A stretch of 64,000 bases of DNA from JALOLG01 sp963776935 (GTDB taxonomy: Bacteria; Actinomycetota; Acidimicrobiia; Acidimicrobiales; Ilumatobacteraceae): positions 1,116,001-1,180,000 of the forward strand of contig CAVZOP010000002.1 in NCBI GenBank assembly GCA_963776935.1, given 5' to 3'. A program made the translations under genes and the position numbers. Below the pieces are notes generated by a model. It worked only from the letters and a program-made list of their open reading frames with translations. It searched no databases and had not been told where the DNA came from. Positions 45,376-57,504 of this stretch are shown in pieces (within the stretch, counting starts at the first letter, position 1; each line of letters starts with the position of its first letter).

Positions 45376-46598
45376 CTACTCCAACTCGATCTGCAGGGTG
45401 GTGATCAACCGCTCGAGCGCATGCTCGACGACAGCCGTCTCGGGATGACGGACGATCACGTAGCCGTCGCCCTCGTAGCTCGCCGATGTCGGCTGCCCGG
45501 CGTTGCGGCAGACGGGCCATGACCACGAGGTCCTGCAGCGCGGGGTCGAGGCGGTCGATGCCGTGCACGGCGCGGATGCGGCCGCGACCCTGCGGGCGGA
45601 GGTACGCGGCGCCGACCGCCCACTTGCGCTCCGGAGGGTCGAACGTGTCGAACACCATCAAGCGCGCCCAGGCCGCGTACATGTCGACGTCGTAGGCGAA
45701 CGACATCAGCGTCGAGAACTGGGCGCCGGGCGGGCGGGCCCCGACCTCGGACACGGCGGCCGACCCGTCGGCACGGCGGAACCATTCCATGTGGCTGAGC
45801 CCGGTGTGCATGCCGAGGGCTCGCAGGGCGTCGACGCCCGCCTGCCGGATCGGGTCGAACTCCGCGCCGCTGATGTCGCGCGGCAGTACCACGCACCACT
45901 GGATCCACGGATGCTCGAGCACCGTCAGCGGCGACGGCATGTAGTGGTTGATCGAGTGCCACACCATCTCGCCCGCGATGAACACGCTGTCGAAGGAGAA
46001 CTCATCGCCGATCATGAATTCCTCGATCAGCGCCGGATCTCGAGAGGAGGGCGGTGAGACGGCGAGCCATTGCCCGAACTGCTCCGCCGACTCGGCGCGG
46101 AACGTGCCGCGGGCGCCGGCACCGGCCGGGGGCTTGACGACGACCGGGAACCCGCATCGCTCGGCGACCGCCCAGGCCTCGTCGGCGCTCGCGGCGAGGC
46201 CGTGGCGGGCGCACGGCACGCCGGCGGCGCGCAACACGTCCTTCATCCGCGACTTGTCGCGGAAGTTGGCCGCCTCACCGGCGTCCATCCCGGAGATGCC
46301 GAGCCACTCGCGGACCTGGGCCAGCGGCACCTGGAGGTCCTCCAGGATGCTCAACGCCCGATCGACCGAACCCAACCGCCGGCCCGCTTCGCGGATGCCC
46401 TCGGCCAGCTGGCCGGCGTCGAGGCAGTCGTCGACGCGCAGGTACGTGACCAGCCGGGCGGCCAACGCGGCCGGGCACGGCCTCGCCCGGCTCGCTTCCG
46501 ACGAGGGCGACACGCGCCCCGGGAGGCCGGACGGCGGCCTCGACGAAGCGCAACGTGGCCTCCAACAAGTACGGGGCGACGAAGACGACGTTGGGCAC
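45376..46598 (-). CDS. ATP-grasp ligase 2 of the amidoligase island, frameshifted
   Basis: About 405 residues after correction. N-terminal NVVFVAPYLLEATLRFVEAA, then NFRDKSRMKDVLRAAGVPCA, FPVVVKPPAGAGARGTF, EEFMIGDEFSFDSVFI and AAVSEVGARPPGAQF. Frameshifts near 46475 and 45480. The corrected end is YVIVRHPETAVVEHALERL with TAG at 45376-45378, so ligase 1 begins four bases later. GTG 46598 (reading VPNVVFVAPY) is the chosen start because the sequence before it lacks family similarity; an ATG at 46654 is the alternative. A divergent gap of 110 bases separates it from ligase 3. Confidence 0.78.
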
Positions 46599-46708
46599 CG
46601 GCCCCGGACAGTACCCCTCCGCCAGCCTGGCGTGACCCGGCGCCCGCAGTACCATGCCGCCCTCGGGGGTCGTCGCCGCCGAACGGTCCAAGAGGTCATG
46701 GAGAGGTC
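46599..46708. promoter_or_regulatory. divergent control region of the amidoligase island
   Basis: The only gap above 50 bases inside the island. Ligase 2 (minus) and ligase 3 (plus) read away from it, so promoters for both arms must lie here or within the adjoining N-terminal codons. GAGAGG immediately precedes the ligase 3 ATG. No convincing -10/-35 pair or clear dyad was seen. Confidence 0.45.
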
Positions 46709-47938
46709 ATGAACGTCGTCTTCCTCGAACCGGCCTTCCCGGCCAACCAGCGGGCGTTCGTGCTCGCCCTGGCAGAGGTCGGCGCGACCGTGATCGGCAT
46801 CGGCGAGCGTCCGGCCGACTGGCTCGACGACGAGCTCAAGGGCGCCATGGCCCACTACCACCAGGTGCACTCCGTCGTCGACGAGGGCGCCTTGCTCGAC
46901 GCCGTGCGCCAGATCCAGGGCGCGGTCTGGGTCGACCGCCTCGAGGCGACGATCGAGGCCCACATCATGGCCGCCGCCCACGTCCGCGAGGCGTGCACGA
47001 TCCCGGGGACGTCGTCACGCACCGCCTTCCTGTGCCGCGACAAGCCGGCGATGAAGGAGGTGCTGCGCGCCGCCGGCGTGCCGTGCGCGGCGTCGACCGG
47101 CGCCTCGTCGGCCGCCGAGGTCGAGGAGTTCGTCGCCGCCGTCGGGTTCCCCGTGATCCTCAAGCCGCGCGACGCGGCCGGCGCGTCGGGCACGCACCGG
47201 GCGGATGACCCCGAGCAGCTGGCGGCGGCGCTCCGTGCCACCGGCGTCGACCGCGGCGCGGGCGATCGCGGTCGAGGAGTTCATCGAGGGCCACGAGGGC
47301 TTCTACGACACGATCTCGATCGACGGCGCAGGTGGTGCACGAGTTCGTCTCGCACTACTTCCCCAACGTGCTCGACGCCATGCGCCACCGGCTGGATCTC
47401 ACCGCAGTTCATCGCCACCAACCGCGTCGACGAGGCCGGCGTGTACGACGAAGTCAAAGCGCTCGGCCGCACGGTCAACGAGGCGCTCGGCATCGGCACG
47501 TCGGCGACGCACATGGAGTGGTTCTTCGGCCCCAAGGGCTGAAGTTCTCCGAGATCGGCTGCCGGCCGCCGGGCGTGCGGGCGTGGGACCTGTACGCCGT
47601 CGGCAACGACATCGACATCTACCGCGAGTGGGCGATGGCCGTCGTGCACGGCCGGCCGTCGCAGGAGCTGTCGCGCCGCTTCGCGGCCGGGATCATCGCC
47701 CTGCGACCCGACCACGACGGCGTCATCGCCGGCTACGACGGGATTGGACGCGGTGCAGCAGCAGTTCGGAGAATGGATCATCGACCACCACCTCCCGCCG
47801 GACGGCACACCGACGCAGCCGGTCGAGGCCGGTTACATGGCCAACGCATGGATCCGCCTCAAGCACCCCGACTTCGATCACCTGCAGTGGATGCTCGACC
47901 AGGTCGGCCGGATGGTCCAGGTCCGCGGCGCACGATGA
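46709..47938 (+). CDS. ATP-grasp ligase 3 of the amidoligase island, frameshifted
   Basis: About 405 residues after correction. MNVVFLEPAFPANQRAFVLA opens the protein, followed by LCRDKPAMKEVLRAAGVPCA, FPVILKPRDAAGASGTH, VEEFIEGHEGFYDTISIDG, FSEIGCRPPGVRAWD and DIDIYREWAMAVVHGRPSQ. About five one-base indels (near 47260, 47328, 47394, 47541, 47745) break it; in the corrected frames no internal stop remains. GAGAGG lies three bases before ATG. The final residues VGRMVQVRGAR end at a TGA that overlaps the next start. Same paralogous group as ligases 1 and 2, so each may add a different unit. Confidence 0.78.
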
Positions 47939-48932
47939 GGAGCCGGCTGCGGCGCTGACGGTGACGCTGCTCGGCACCGCAGCGGCTGACGCCGACGCTG
48001 CCCGACGTGGTGCGGGCGGCGGGTATCGACCTCGACTCCTCGCTCGTGCGCGCCGATGGCCACCATCACCGCCGGATGGCAGGAGCGCGAGGACGACGAC
48101 CGCGACCTCGTCGACGCCCTGCTCGGGCAACACCGTCAACCTGCGCCTGTACGCACGGGCTGCCGACATCTTCGAGCGCGACACCGAGCTCGCCGCCGCC
48201 CACAGCGAGCGTGGCCGCCGGCTGCGCGACCTCCAGAGCCTGTACGAGCTCCGGCTCGCCCACGCCATGGACGCCGTGTACGAACTGGCGTGGCGCCCGG
48301 ACGAGGGGACGAATGATCGACGAGGAGATCAGCTCCGCGCTCGACGCAGTGCGTGCCCTCGACCAACGCCTGCTCGATCGCAGCGGCGAGGTCGTCGCCG
48401 AGTTCGTCGAGCACTGGCGGCCGGCCGAGCGCGAGTCGTCGCCGCGCACCGCGCCGACGTGGCGACGATCCTCGGCGAGTCGTGCGGCCTGGCGATCGCC
48501 GGCGGGCAGGTGCCGACGCTGCTCAACCGGATCCACCTCCTCGGCGTCGCCGACCACGTCGCCGGCCTCCACGTGTTCGCGTGGTCGGCGGGCGCGATGA
48601 TCGCCACCGAACGGATCGTCGTGTTCCACGACGACCCACCCCACGGACGACCCTACGCCCGGATGTTCGAGCACGGGCTCGGCTGGTTCCCCGGCGTGGT
48701 GGCGATGCCCGACGCCCGACGCCGCCTGCATCTCGACGACCCGCTGAGCATTCGGCGTCCTCGCCCGCCGCTTCGCCCCGGCGGTGTGCCTCGGCCTCGA
48801 TGACGGGGCCCACGTGGTCGCCCCGATCGGCGGCAGCGGCGACGCCACGCGATGACACGGCGGCGCCGACGCGTCGTCGCGGCGTACTGCACCTGTCGCG
48901 CCGACGGCTCGGTCGACGAGTTGGCGGCGTGA
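47935..48932 (+). CDS. peptidase S51 / class-I amidotransferase-like protein with Ser nucleophile, frameshifted
   Basis: About 330 residues after correction of some eight indels. N-terminal strand VTLLGPQRLTPTLPDVVRAA and ITAGWQERE-type segment, a helical stretch (ARAADIFERDTELAAAHSER), then CGLAIAGGQVPTLLNRIHLL and the nucleophile elbow FAWSAGAMIATE, a clear G/W-S-A-G-A as in peptidase E and cyanophycinase. DDPPHGRPYARMFEHGLG supplies candidate catalytic His. Family members cleave isoaspartyl or cyanophycin-type bonds. Here it may hydrolyse or edit the island's product. The N-terminal half could be a separate gene, because an ATG at 48312 overlaps a TGA in one frame. The end is also uncertain (TGA 48853 or 48930). 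Confidence 0.62.
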
Positions 48933-48984
48933 ATGACGCGTCCGATGAGCTCGAACGCGGCGTCCGCTCCGATGAGGCCTGAGC

Positions 48985-50113
48985 ATGGAGGCGCTCCGAC
49001 GCGATGCCGGCGCCGATCCCGCCGCGGTCGATCGCTTCGTCGACGGCCGCGCGTTCCCGTTGATCGACGACGGCACGTCCACGTTCGTCTATCGCGGCGA
49101 GGCCGACGGTGTGCGCCTGCGCCATTGGGTCTACGGCCTCGCCGCCACGCCGGCGTTCACCCGCCTCGACGGCACCGACCTGTGGTACGTCGTGCTCGAC
49201 GTCCCGCACGACTCGCGCATCGAATACAAGATCGAGGTCATCCACGGCGACCACGTCGAGTCGATCCAGGACCCGCTCAACGCGCACACCGCTCGCGATC
49301 CGTTCGGCGCCAACTCGGTGCTGCAGACCACGGGCTACGAGCGGCCGGCATGGACGCTCCCCGACCCCGAGGCGCGCACGCGGCACCCTGCTCGCCCACC
49401 GCAGCCACAGCCCGGCGCTCGGGCGCGAGCGTCGACCTCAACGTCTACCTCCCGGCACGGTTCCGCCCGACCAGCCGCTACCCGCTGCTCGATCGTCCAC
49501 GACGGCAGCGACTACCTCGAATACAGCTCGATGCAGGTCGTGCTCGACAACCTCATCGACCGCCTCGAGCTGGCCGAGATCGTCGTCGCCTTCAGCAACC
49601 CTCAGGATCGGCTGCGTGGAGTACGCCGACCACGAACCGCACGCCAGCTACATCGCCGACGAGCTGGTGCCGTGGCTGGAGACCGAGTTCCCGCTCGTCG
49701 CCGCGCCAGGTGGGCGAGGCCTGATGGGCGCCAGCTTCGGCGCCGCGGCGTCGTTCGCAGTCGCCCGCCGCCATCCCGACATGTTCGGCCGCATGCTGCT
49801 GCAGTCCGGTTCGTTCGCCTTCTCCGACATCGGCGAGAGCGAGCGCGGCCCGCTGTTCGCCCCGATCGAGGCGATGGTCAACGCCTTCCGCGCCGACCCC
49901 GAACCGTTCAGCGAGCGGGTCTTCGTCAGCTGCGGCACGTTCGAGTCGCTGATCTACGAGAACCGATCGCTCGTGCCGGTGCTGCAGTCGACGGGGATGG
50001 AGGTCCGCTACGTCGAGGCCCGCGACGGTCACAACTGGGAGAACTGGCGCGACCGCCTCCGCGACGGTCTCTCGTGGCTGTTCCCGGGACCGCTCTGGAT
50101 GGTCTACGAATAG
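48985..50113 (+). CDS. alpha/beta-hydrolase, enterochelin-esterase (Fes)-like, frameshifted
   Basis: About 375 residues. An N-terminal beta-sandwich-like domain (about 30-115, FPLIDDGTSTFVYRGEADGV, LWYVVLDVPHDSRIEYKIE) resembles the Fes/CBM48-type domain. The hydrolase domain follows: NVYLPARF, PLLIVHDGSDYLEYS, nucleophile elbow GLMGASFGAAASF and a late His in EARDGHNWENWRD. Indels occur near 49378, 49428, 49490 and 49612. Fes-type enzymes cleave trilactone siderophores and related esters. It sits between the S51-like gene and ligase 4, so it may release or trim a metabolite. ATG 48985 follows GAGG. Confidence 0.75.
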
Positions 50114-50143
50114 TTGTTCCACCACTCGTGAGGGAGATACCCG

Positions 50144-51404
50144 ATGGCTGACGTCACCCGCCGGATCGGTCTGTCGCTGGGCGCCGACCTGTGCTGGCCG
50201 ATCTGCTACGAGGAGCTCGTCCGCCAGCTCGACCTGGCGCTGCCGGTCGGCGACGACATCGTCCGCTTCGCCGTCGAGCGGGTCACGATCGAGCCCTTCG
50301 ACCTGCGCCAGCCGTGCCGCTACGACCTCGTCGTCGACCGCCTGACGCACTGGTACACGACGAGCCGGGAGTGGATCAAGAAGGCCGTCGTGATGGACGA
50401 CCTGTACGTGTTCAACAACCCGTGGTCGATCCAGGCCAACGAGAAGCACACCAGCTACTGCGCCATGATGGCGCTCGGCCTGCCGATCCCCGAGACGTGG
50501 ATGGTGCCGCCCAAGGAGTACGCGCCGCGCGCCGACCTCGACGCGACGCTGACCCGCTACGCGCAGATCTTCGACCTCGGCGCGGTCGGCGACCAACTCG
50601 GCTACCCGATGTACATGAAGCCCTACGACGGCGGCGGTTGGGCGGGTGTCAGCCGGGCCGACGACGAGGCCGGTCTGCGCGCCGCCTACGAGGACAGCGG
50701 CACCTACGTGATGCACCTCCAGAAGGCCGTCGATCCGCACGACCTGTTCGTGCGCTGCTTGGGATTCGGGCCGCAGCTGCGCATCATCCGCTACGACCCG
50801 ACGGCGCCGCTGCACGACCGCTACACGGCCGACGACGGCGGGATCAGCGACGACGAACGGTCGCTGCTCAGCGACATCACGCTGCTCATCAACAGCTTCT
50901 TCGGGTGGGACTTCAACTCGTGCGAGGCGCTGCGCCAGGACGCCGAGTGGCACCCGATCGACTTCGCCAACGCCTGCCCCGATTCGCAGGTGACGTCGCT
51001 GCACTACCACTTCCCATGGCTGGTGGCGGCCAACCTGCGCTGGTCGATCTTCTGCGCCGCGACCAAGCGACCGATGCGCCGCACACTCGACTGGGAGCCG
51101 TACTACGAGGTCGCTCGCCCAGGACCTTCCGTACCGCGAGCGGATCGCGGCCTACGGCGCCATCGCCCGCCAACGCTTCGACACCGACGCGTTCGAGGAC
51201 TTCTGCGCCACCCACCTCGGTCACCTCGACGAGGCGGTGTGGGAGTTCTTCGCCACTCCGGTCGCCAAGGACGCCGTGCGCCAGAAGGTGGCGGCACTGT
51301 TCCCGGCCCACGAGGTGGATGCGGTTCACCGAGCTGTTCTGGGGCCGGATCCAGACGTGGCGCGCCGACAACGCGCCGACCCGGAATGCAGAGGCAGTCG
51401 GTGA
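50144..51404 (+). CDS. divergent ATP-grasp-like ligase 4 of the amidoligase island, frameshifted in its last third
   Basis: About 420 residues. Distinct from ligases 1-3. Start MADVTRRIGLSLGADLCWPI, then YPMYMKPYDGGGWAGVSR as the ATP-binding strand/loop, LRIIRYDP, FNSCEALRQDAEWHPIDFANACPDS as the acidic metal site, and a helical C-terminal region. The first 970 bases are clean; indels lie near 51117, 51317 and 51383. With these corrected the protein ends in TGA at 51402-51404, overlapping a GTG (GTGA) for the next gene. It has an unusually large N-terminal domain (about 110 residues). Ligase activity is predicted; the substrate is unknown. Confidence 0.72.
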
Positions 51405-52132
51405 AGGAGCGCACGACGTGGTACTCGACGCGCGTCGAGCGCGACGTGAAGCTCGCCCGCTGGGGCACGTACGGCACGCCAGTGCTCGTGTTCCCAACCG
51501 CGGGCGGCGACTACGAGGAGATCGAACGCTTCCACCTCGTCGGCGCCGTCGGTGAGCTGCTCGAAGCCGGTCGCGTGAAGGTCTACAGCTGCGACAGCGT
51601 CAACGGGCGCGTGCTGCTGGCGCAGGAGGGCGACGCCGGCCGGCGAACGTACCTGCTCAACCAGTTCCTCGAATACGTGCGGTGGGAGGTCGTCCCGGCA
51701 ATCCGCGCCGATTGCGAGTCGCCCGATATCGAGATCATCACGTCCGGCGCCTCGATCGGTGCGTACAACGCGCTGGCCGTGCTGTGCCGCTGGCCCGATG
51801 TGTTCCGCGCCGCGATCTGCATGAGTGGCACGTACGACCTGGCCCGCTTCGTCCAGGGCCCGATCGACGACAACTTCCGCGCCGCCTCGCCGCTCCACCT
51901 GCTCCCCAATCTCGACGAGGATGGCGCATTGCTCCAGCGGCTGCGCACCCGCTCGGTCGTGCTCGCCTGCGGCGAGGGCGCCAACGAGGACATCGGCGAG
52001 TCGTGGCGCGTCGCCCACGAGCTCGGATCGCGAGGCATCCCCAACCGGGTCGACTTGTGGGGCCCGGAGTGGCCCCACGACTGGCAGACCTGGCGGCACA
52101 TGCTCCCGCAGTACCTCGACGAGTACGTGTAG
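51401..52132 (+). CDS. COG4947-like alpha/beta-hydrolase (esterase)
   Basis: 243 residues, intact. Starts at GTG 51401 with GAGG seven bases upstream and GTGA overlap with ligase 4; ATG 51386 is less likely. Elements: WGTYGTPVLVFPTAGGDYEE, VKVYSCDSVNGR, nucleophile elbow IITSGASIGAYNAL, ICMSGTYDLARFV and closing His in GPEWPHDWQTWRHML. This compact family is known next to ATP-grasp and carboxylate-amine-ligase genes in other bacteria as I recall, though its substrate is not established. It may activate, cleave or transfer the amidoligase product. Confidence 0.85.
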   Translation: MKERTTWYSTRVERDVKLARWGTYGTPVLVFPTAGGDYEEIERFHLVGAVGELLEAGRVKVYSCDSVNGRVLLAQEGDAGRRTYLLNQFLEYVRWEVVPAIRADCESPDIEIITSGASIGAYNALAVLCRWPDVFRAAICMSGTYDLARFVQGPIDDNFRAASPLHLLPNLDEDGALLQRLRTRSVVLACGEGANEDIGESWRVAHELGSRGIPNRVDLWGPEWPHDWQTWRHMLPQYLDEYV

Positions 52133-52179
52133 AGCGTGTGCGATGATCCGTCGCGATGACTCCGGCCGGGGAGAACGAC

Positions 52180-54098
<1,919 letters not shown>

Positions 54099-54144
54099 CT
54101 GTTGACGAGTGGGCTCCCGGCGATGTCCGGCGCGGCCCGTTCCG

Positions 54145-55765
54145 TCAACTGACCGACGCTTCAAACTCGCTGACAAATTCGACGTCCGTCGGGATCGTGG
54201 TGGGCGAACCATGCGCGAACTCCACCTCGTCGACGACATGGATGGCGGGCGCCGAGGAGCCCCGTCGTGGCGCACGCCAGAGTGTGAACGCCGCGGTCAG
54301 GACGGCGATCGCCGCGCCTGCGGTCAGCGCGTCGTGGAGGCCGGTGGCGAACGCGTCGCGCACCGAGTCGGCGAGCCGCTCCCCGTCGGTGCCGAGCCGC
54401 GATGCCACGGCGAAGGCGGCCCCGGCCGATTCCTCGGCCGCGTGGGCCGCCTCGGGCGGGAGCGCCGCCGTGGCATGGCTCACACTGTCGCGGTAGCCCT
54501 TGTTGAACAGCGAGCCAAGGATCGCGATTCCGAGTGCTGAGCCGAGCTCGCGTGACACGTCGTTGACCGCCGATCCGACGCCCTGCTTGGCGCGGGGAAG
54601 CGAGGTGACGATCGCTGTCGTCGAGGGTGTAGACGTCAGCGCCATGCCGAAGCCGAAGACGAAGAGACCGCCGAGGAAGTGCCAGTAGGTCGAGTCGCCG
54701 TCGAGCTGGGACATGATGCCGAGCCCTGTGCCGAGGAACGCAAGTCCGGCCGACATGACGGCGCGTTGCCCGAACCGCTCGACAAGGTGCGGGGCGACCC
54801 GGGACATCGGCATCACGATCATCGCCATCGGGAGCAGGCACAGAGCGCTGTGCAGCGCGCTGTAGCCGAGGATCAGTTGCAGGAACTGGAGCCCGACGAG
54901 GAAGAACCCGAACAAGCACAAGAACTGGACGGTCAGCGCGAGCGTCCCGGTGCTGAAGCCGCGCAGTGCGAACAGCCGGACGTCGAGCATCGGACGCGGT
55001 GTCCGCAACTCCCAGCGGACGAAGACGATGAGCGACGCGGCGGCGACCGTGAGGCCGGCGAGAGCGTTGGTACTCGTCCATCCGGCCTCCGCGCCATCGA
55101 TGATCCCGAAGACCAGCGCACCGATGCCGAGCGCGGACAACAAGTAGCCCGGGATGATCGATCATCGCCTCCTCGGGATCGGCCGTGTTCGGGGCGAAGA
55201 CCAAGGCCGCGGCGAAGGCCACTGCGGCGAGGATCGCAGTCGCGACGAACGTCGCCCTCCAGCTTGCCCACTCGAGGATCAGCCCGCATGCCAGCAGACC
55301 GAGGATCGCACCGGAGCTGGCGAAGCCGGCCCACACACTCACGGCCCGATTGCGCTTGGAGGCGGGGAACACGGCCGTGATCGTCGACAGCGTGCCAGGC
55401 ATGATCATCGCCGCGCCGACTCCCATCGCGATCCGACAGCCGATGAGCGCTCCCGCGGTCTGCGCGGTCGCGGCGACGAGCGCGGCGAGGCCGAACACGA
55501 CCGTGCCGACGAGCAGCAACGTCCGTCGGCCGAGGCGGTCGCCGAGTGCGCCGAAGGGCAGGACGAGCGCCGCCAGGGCGACCGTGTAGCCATCGGCGAT
55601 CCATGTGAGTTGCGAGCTCGTCGTGCCGAGATCGAGGCTGATCCCCGTCAACGCCAGGTTGAGGCTCGAAACCGACGCCACGACCAGCACGAGTGCGAGA
55701 CACATCGACGCGAGGATCCCGTTCCGGCTGGCCTCGACGGTCGATGACGAAATGTGTCCGCTCAT
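54145..55765 (-). CDS. MFS exporter of the DHA2 (14-helix) drug-resistance type, frameshifted near 55150
   Basis: Two frames join into about 540 residues. AAGGAG precedes ATG 55765. N-terminal part: SSLNLALTGISLDLGTTSSQLTWIADGYTVALAALVLPFGALGDRLGRR (motif A), then GVGAAMIMPGTLSTITAVFP (motif C), the pattern of the EmrB/QacA/SmvA family. The C-terminal part: FVFGFGMALTSTPST, VGSAVNDVSRELGSALGIAILGSLF. One extra C around 55143-55152 shifts the frame; removal gives DHPGYLLSALGIG. Fourteen helices are expected. It converges with the amidoligase island (47-base gap) and could export its product or give tolerance to it. Confidence 0.8.
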
Positions 55766-56089
55766 TTTGCAGCTCCTTGCCTCGGGCGATGGCACCTCGT
55801 GAGATTGGTGCCCACGCGGTGAACCATGCGCTCGACGGCCTTTCCCGCGGCTGTCGGTTCGCTGTAGTGGCGGAGCTGCCAGGGCGCGTGCCGAGGAGCA
55901 GCCGACCGTCGACCCGCGGGTCGACCGGGCTGGTAGCGCAGCGCCACCGCCCCCGAGCGGAACCCCTGGCGCCCCACGAGCTTCAGCTCGAGCCGCTCGC
56001 TCAGCCCGGCGAACAACGTCCTCCGCTCGGCATGACTTGAGGTCCTTGGTCCCTTCGCCGCGGGTGTCCCCGGTGCGCACGATGGCTGC
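55766..56089. other. 324-base gap with no clear gene
   Basis: No frame here shows normal codon bias with a start and ribosome site. It contains the minus-strand leader of the DHA2 exporter (AAGGAG near 55775) and the leader of the CrtO-like gene to the right. A minus-strand frame reading RRTLFAGLSERLELKLVGRQG is open and has some coding flavour, perhaps a remnant, but no family could be assigned. Confidence 0.4.
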
Positions 56090-56878
56090 GTGCGCAAGAC
56101 GTTCGTCGTGGCTGGTCTGACCGTCGTCACGTTGGCGCTGCTGATGTGGTCTCGGGAGGCGTTCGGTGCCCGCAGCGTGTGGTTCGCGCTGGTTGTGGTC
56201 TGGCTACCCATGACCTGGCTCGGCGTCGTGAGCCGATTCGTTCGGCCACGGCTGCCCGAGCGCTACCACGCGCTGCATCGGTGGGAGCGCGACGGCCGCC
56301 TGTACGAACTGCTCGGAGTGCGCCTGGTCAAGCGGCTGCTGCGCCGCGGCCCGCTCGCGGTGTTCAACCCCGACCTGCACCTCCCCGCCGACCCGACCGC
56401 TCCGAACGTCGCCCACCTCGACCAGCGGATGCGCGACGCCGAAGCCAGCCACTTCATCCTGCTCGTGCTGATGCTCGGCGTCGTCGTCCACGCGACCGCA
56501 CACGCGTGGTGGGCTGCCGCCGGATGGACCCTGCTGTTCGACGTCGTCGTCAACGGCTACCCGGTGATGCTCCAACGGTACAACCGGGCGTTGCTGGACA
56601 GCCGCTTCGGGCCATCGCGCGAGCGGCAGGACATCCGCCACCGCACCGTTGCGACGCCGTCACGAGTTGCCCTCAGCGGGCCTCACGGCAATGCCGACCA
56701 TCATCACCCGGTTCGAGCTCATCATGCGCTCGAATCGGCGACGATCGTCGAGCCAATCCTCGAACTCGGCGACACCGCGACGATGAACGGCGACGTCGTG
56801 GGCGATGTCGGCGTCGGCCAGTGCCCAGTCGCTGACGCTGGTCAGCCCGATCGCCTGGTCGACCACCTCGAAGCCTGA
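56090..56878 (+). CDS. CrtO-like (glycosyl-diaponeurosporenoate acyltransferase family) membrane protein
   Basis: 262 residues if read to the in-frame stop. Two or three helices: VVAGLTVVTLALLMWS, VWFALVVVWLPMTWLGVV and HFILLVLMLGVVVHATAHAWW. Central FNPDLHLPADPTAPNVAHL and MRDAEASH segments match the small acyltransferase family to which CrtO belongs, with PVMLQRYNRALL near the end. No carotenoid genes are in the window. The last 70 residues run antisense to the methyltransferase gene and have weaker codon bias, so the true end is probably earlier after a frameshift. Start GTG 56090. Confidence 0.6.
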   Translation: MRKTFVVAGLTVVTLALLMWSREAFGARSVWFALVVVWLPMTWLGVVSRFVRPRLPERYHALHRWERDGRLYELLGVRLVKRLLRRGPLAVFNPDLHLPADPTAPNVAHLDQRMRDAEASHFILLVLMLGVVVHATAHAWWAAAGWTLLFDVVVNGYPVMLQRYNRALLDSRFGPSRERQDIRHRTVATPSRVALSGPHGNADHHHPVRAHHALESATIVEPILELGDTATMNGDVVGDVGVGQCPVADAGQPDRLVDHLEA

Positions 56879-57463
56879 GTCGGACAGCGAGCCGAGGATC
56901 CGCTCCACCGGCGAGAACACCTTGTCGCCCGCCCGCACCGGAAGCGACGACGCAGACGCCAGACCGACGACCACGAAGCGGCCCTGCTCCCGGATCACCC
57001 GCCGGACCTCCGACATCATCGCCTCCGGGTCGTCGAGCGTCGACAACAGGCCGCACGAGATGGCAGCCGCGACCGAGCCGCCGCGCACCGGCAGTCGACA
57101 AGGGTCAGCCTGTGCCAGCGCCATGTCCGGGAACAGCGTGCGGGCCCCGGCGCAAGCGTCGCGTGACGCATCGAACGCCAACACCGAGCGACCCGCGGCC
57201 CTCCGCACGGCCTCGGCGGTTCCGGCCAGTCCCGCACCGATGTCGATGATCGTCCCCGGTGGCGCTGCCTCGACATTGCGCACGAGGAAATCCAGCAACT
57301 GGGGGTACACCGCAACCGGGCTCGCGGCGGCGATCATCGGCTCGCCCTCGAGGCCGAGCCGCACGATCGCTTCGCAACGCCACGACGCGGCGACATCGAG
57401 GGTCGTTGCGTGCTCGTCGCCGACACGGGTGTCGAGTCGCGCGTTGATCACCTGGTAGAGCAA
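56660..57463 (-). CDS. class I SAM-dependent methyltransferase (Methyltransf_11 type)
   Basis: 267 residues. Motif I is IIDIGAGLAGTAE near 75-85, motif II FDASRDAC, motif IV/post-I region LPVRGGSVAAAISCGLLST, and motif VI-type RRVIREQGRFVVVGLAS. The N-terminal 60 residues are a predicted cap. The start is unclear: TTG 57463 is the longest in frame, GTG 57449 is inside, and an ATG at 57474 is in another frame, so a one-base error at the 5' end is possible. The substrate is a small molecule or natural product; no other biosynthetic gene is coupled. Confidence 0.75.
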   Translation of the reverse strand: MLYQVINARLDTRVGDEHATTLDVAASWRCEAIVRLGLEGEPMIAAASPVAVYPQLLDFLVRNVEAAPPGTIIDIGAGLAGTAEAVRRAAGRSVLAFDASRDACAGARTLFPDMALAQADPCRLPVRGGSVAAAISCGLLSTLDDPEAMMSEVRRVIREQGRFVVVGLASASSLPVRAGDKVFSPVERILGSLSDSGFEVVDQAIGLTSVSDWALADADIAHDVAVHRRGVAEFEDWLDDRRRFERMMSSNRVMMVGIAVRPAEGNS

Positions 57464-57504
57464 TCATTTCGTACCCGTCGCTCGTCGATTGCTGGTGGGG
57501 AGCG

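Noticed and set aside
49592..51010. 472-residue minus-strand frame in the amidoligase island
   Set aside because: Antisense to the Fes-like and ligase 4 genes, which carry clear motifs.
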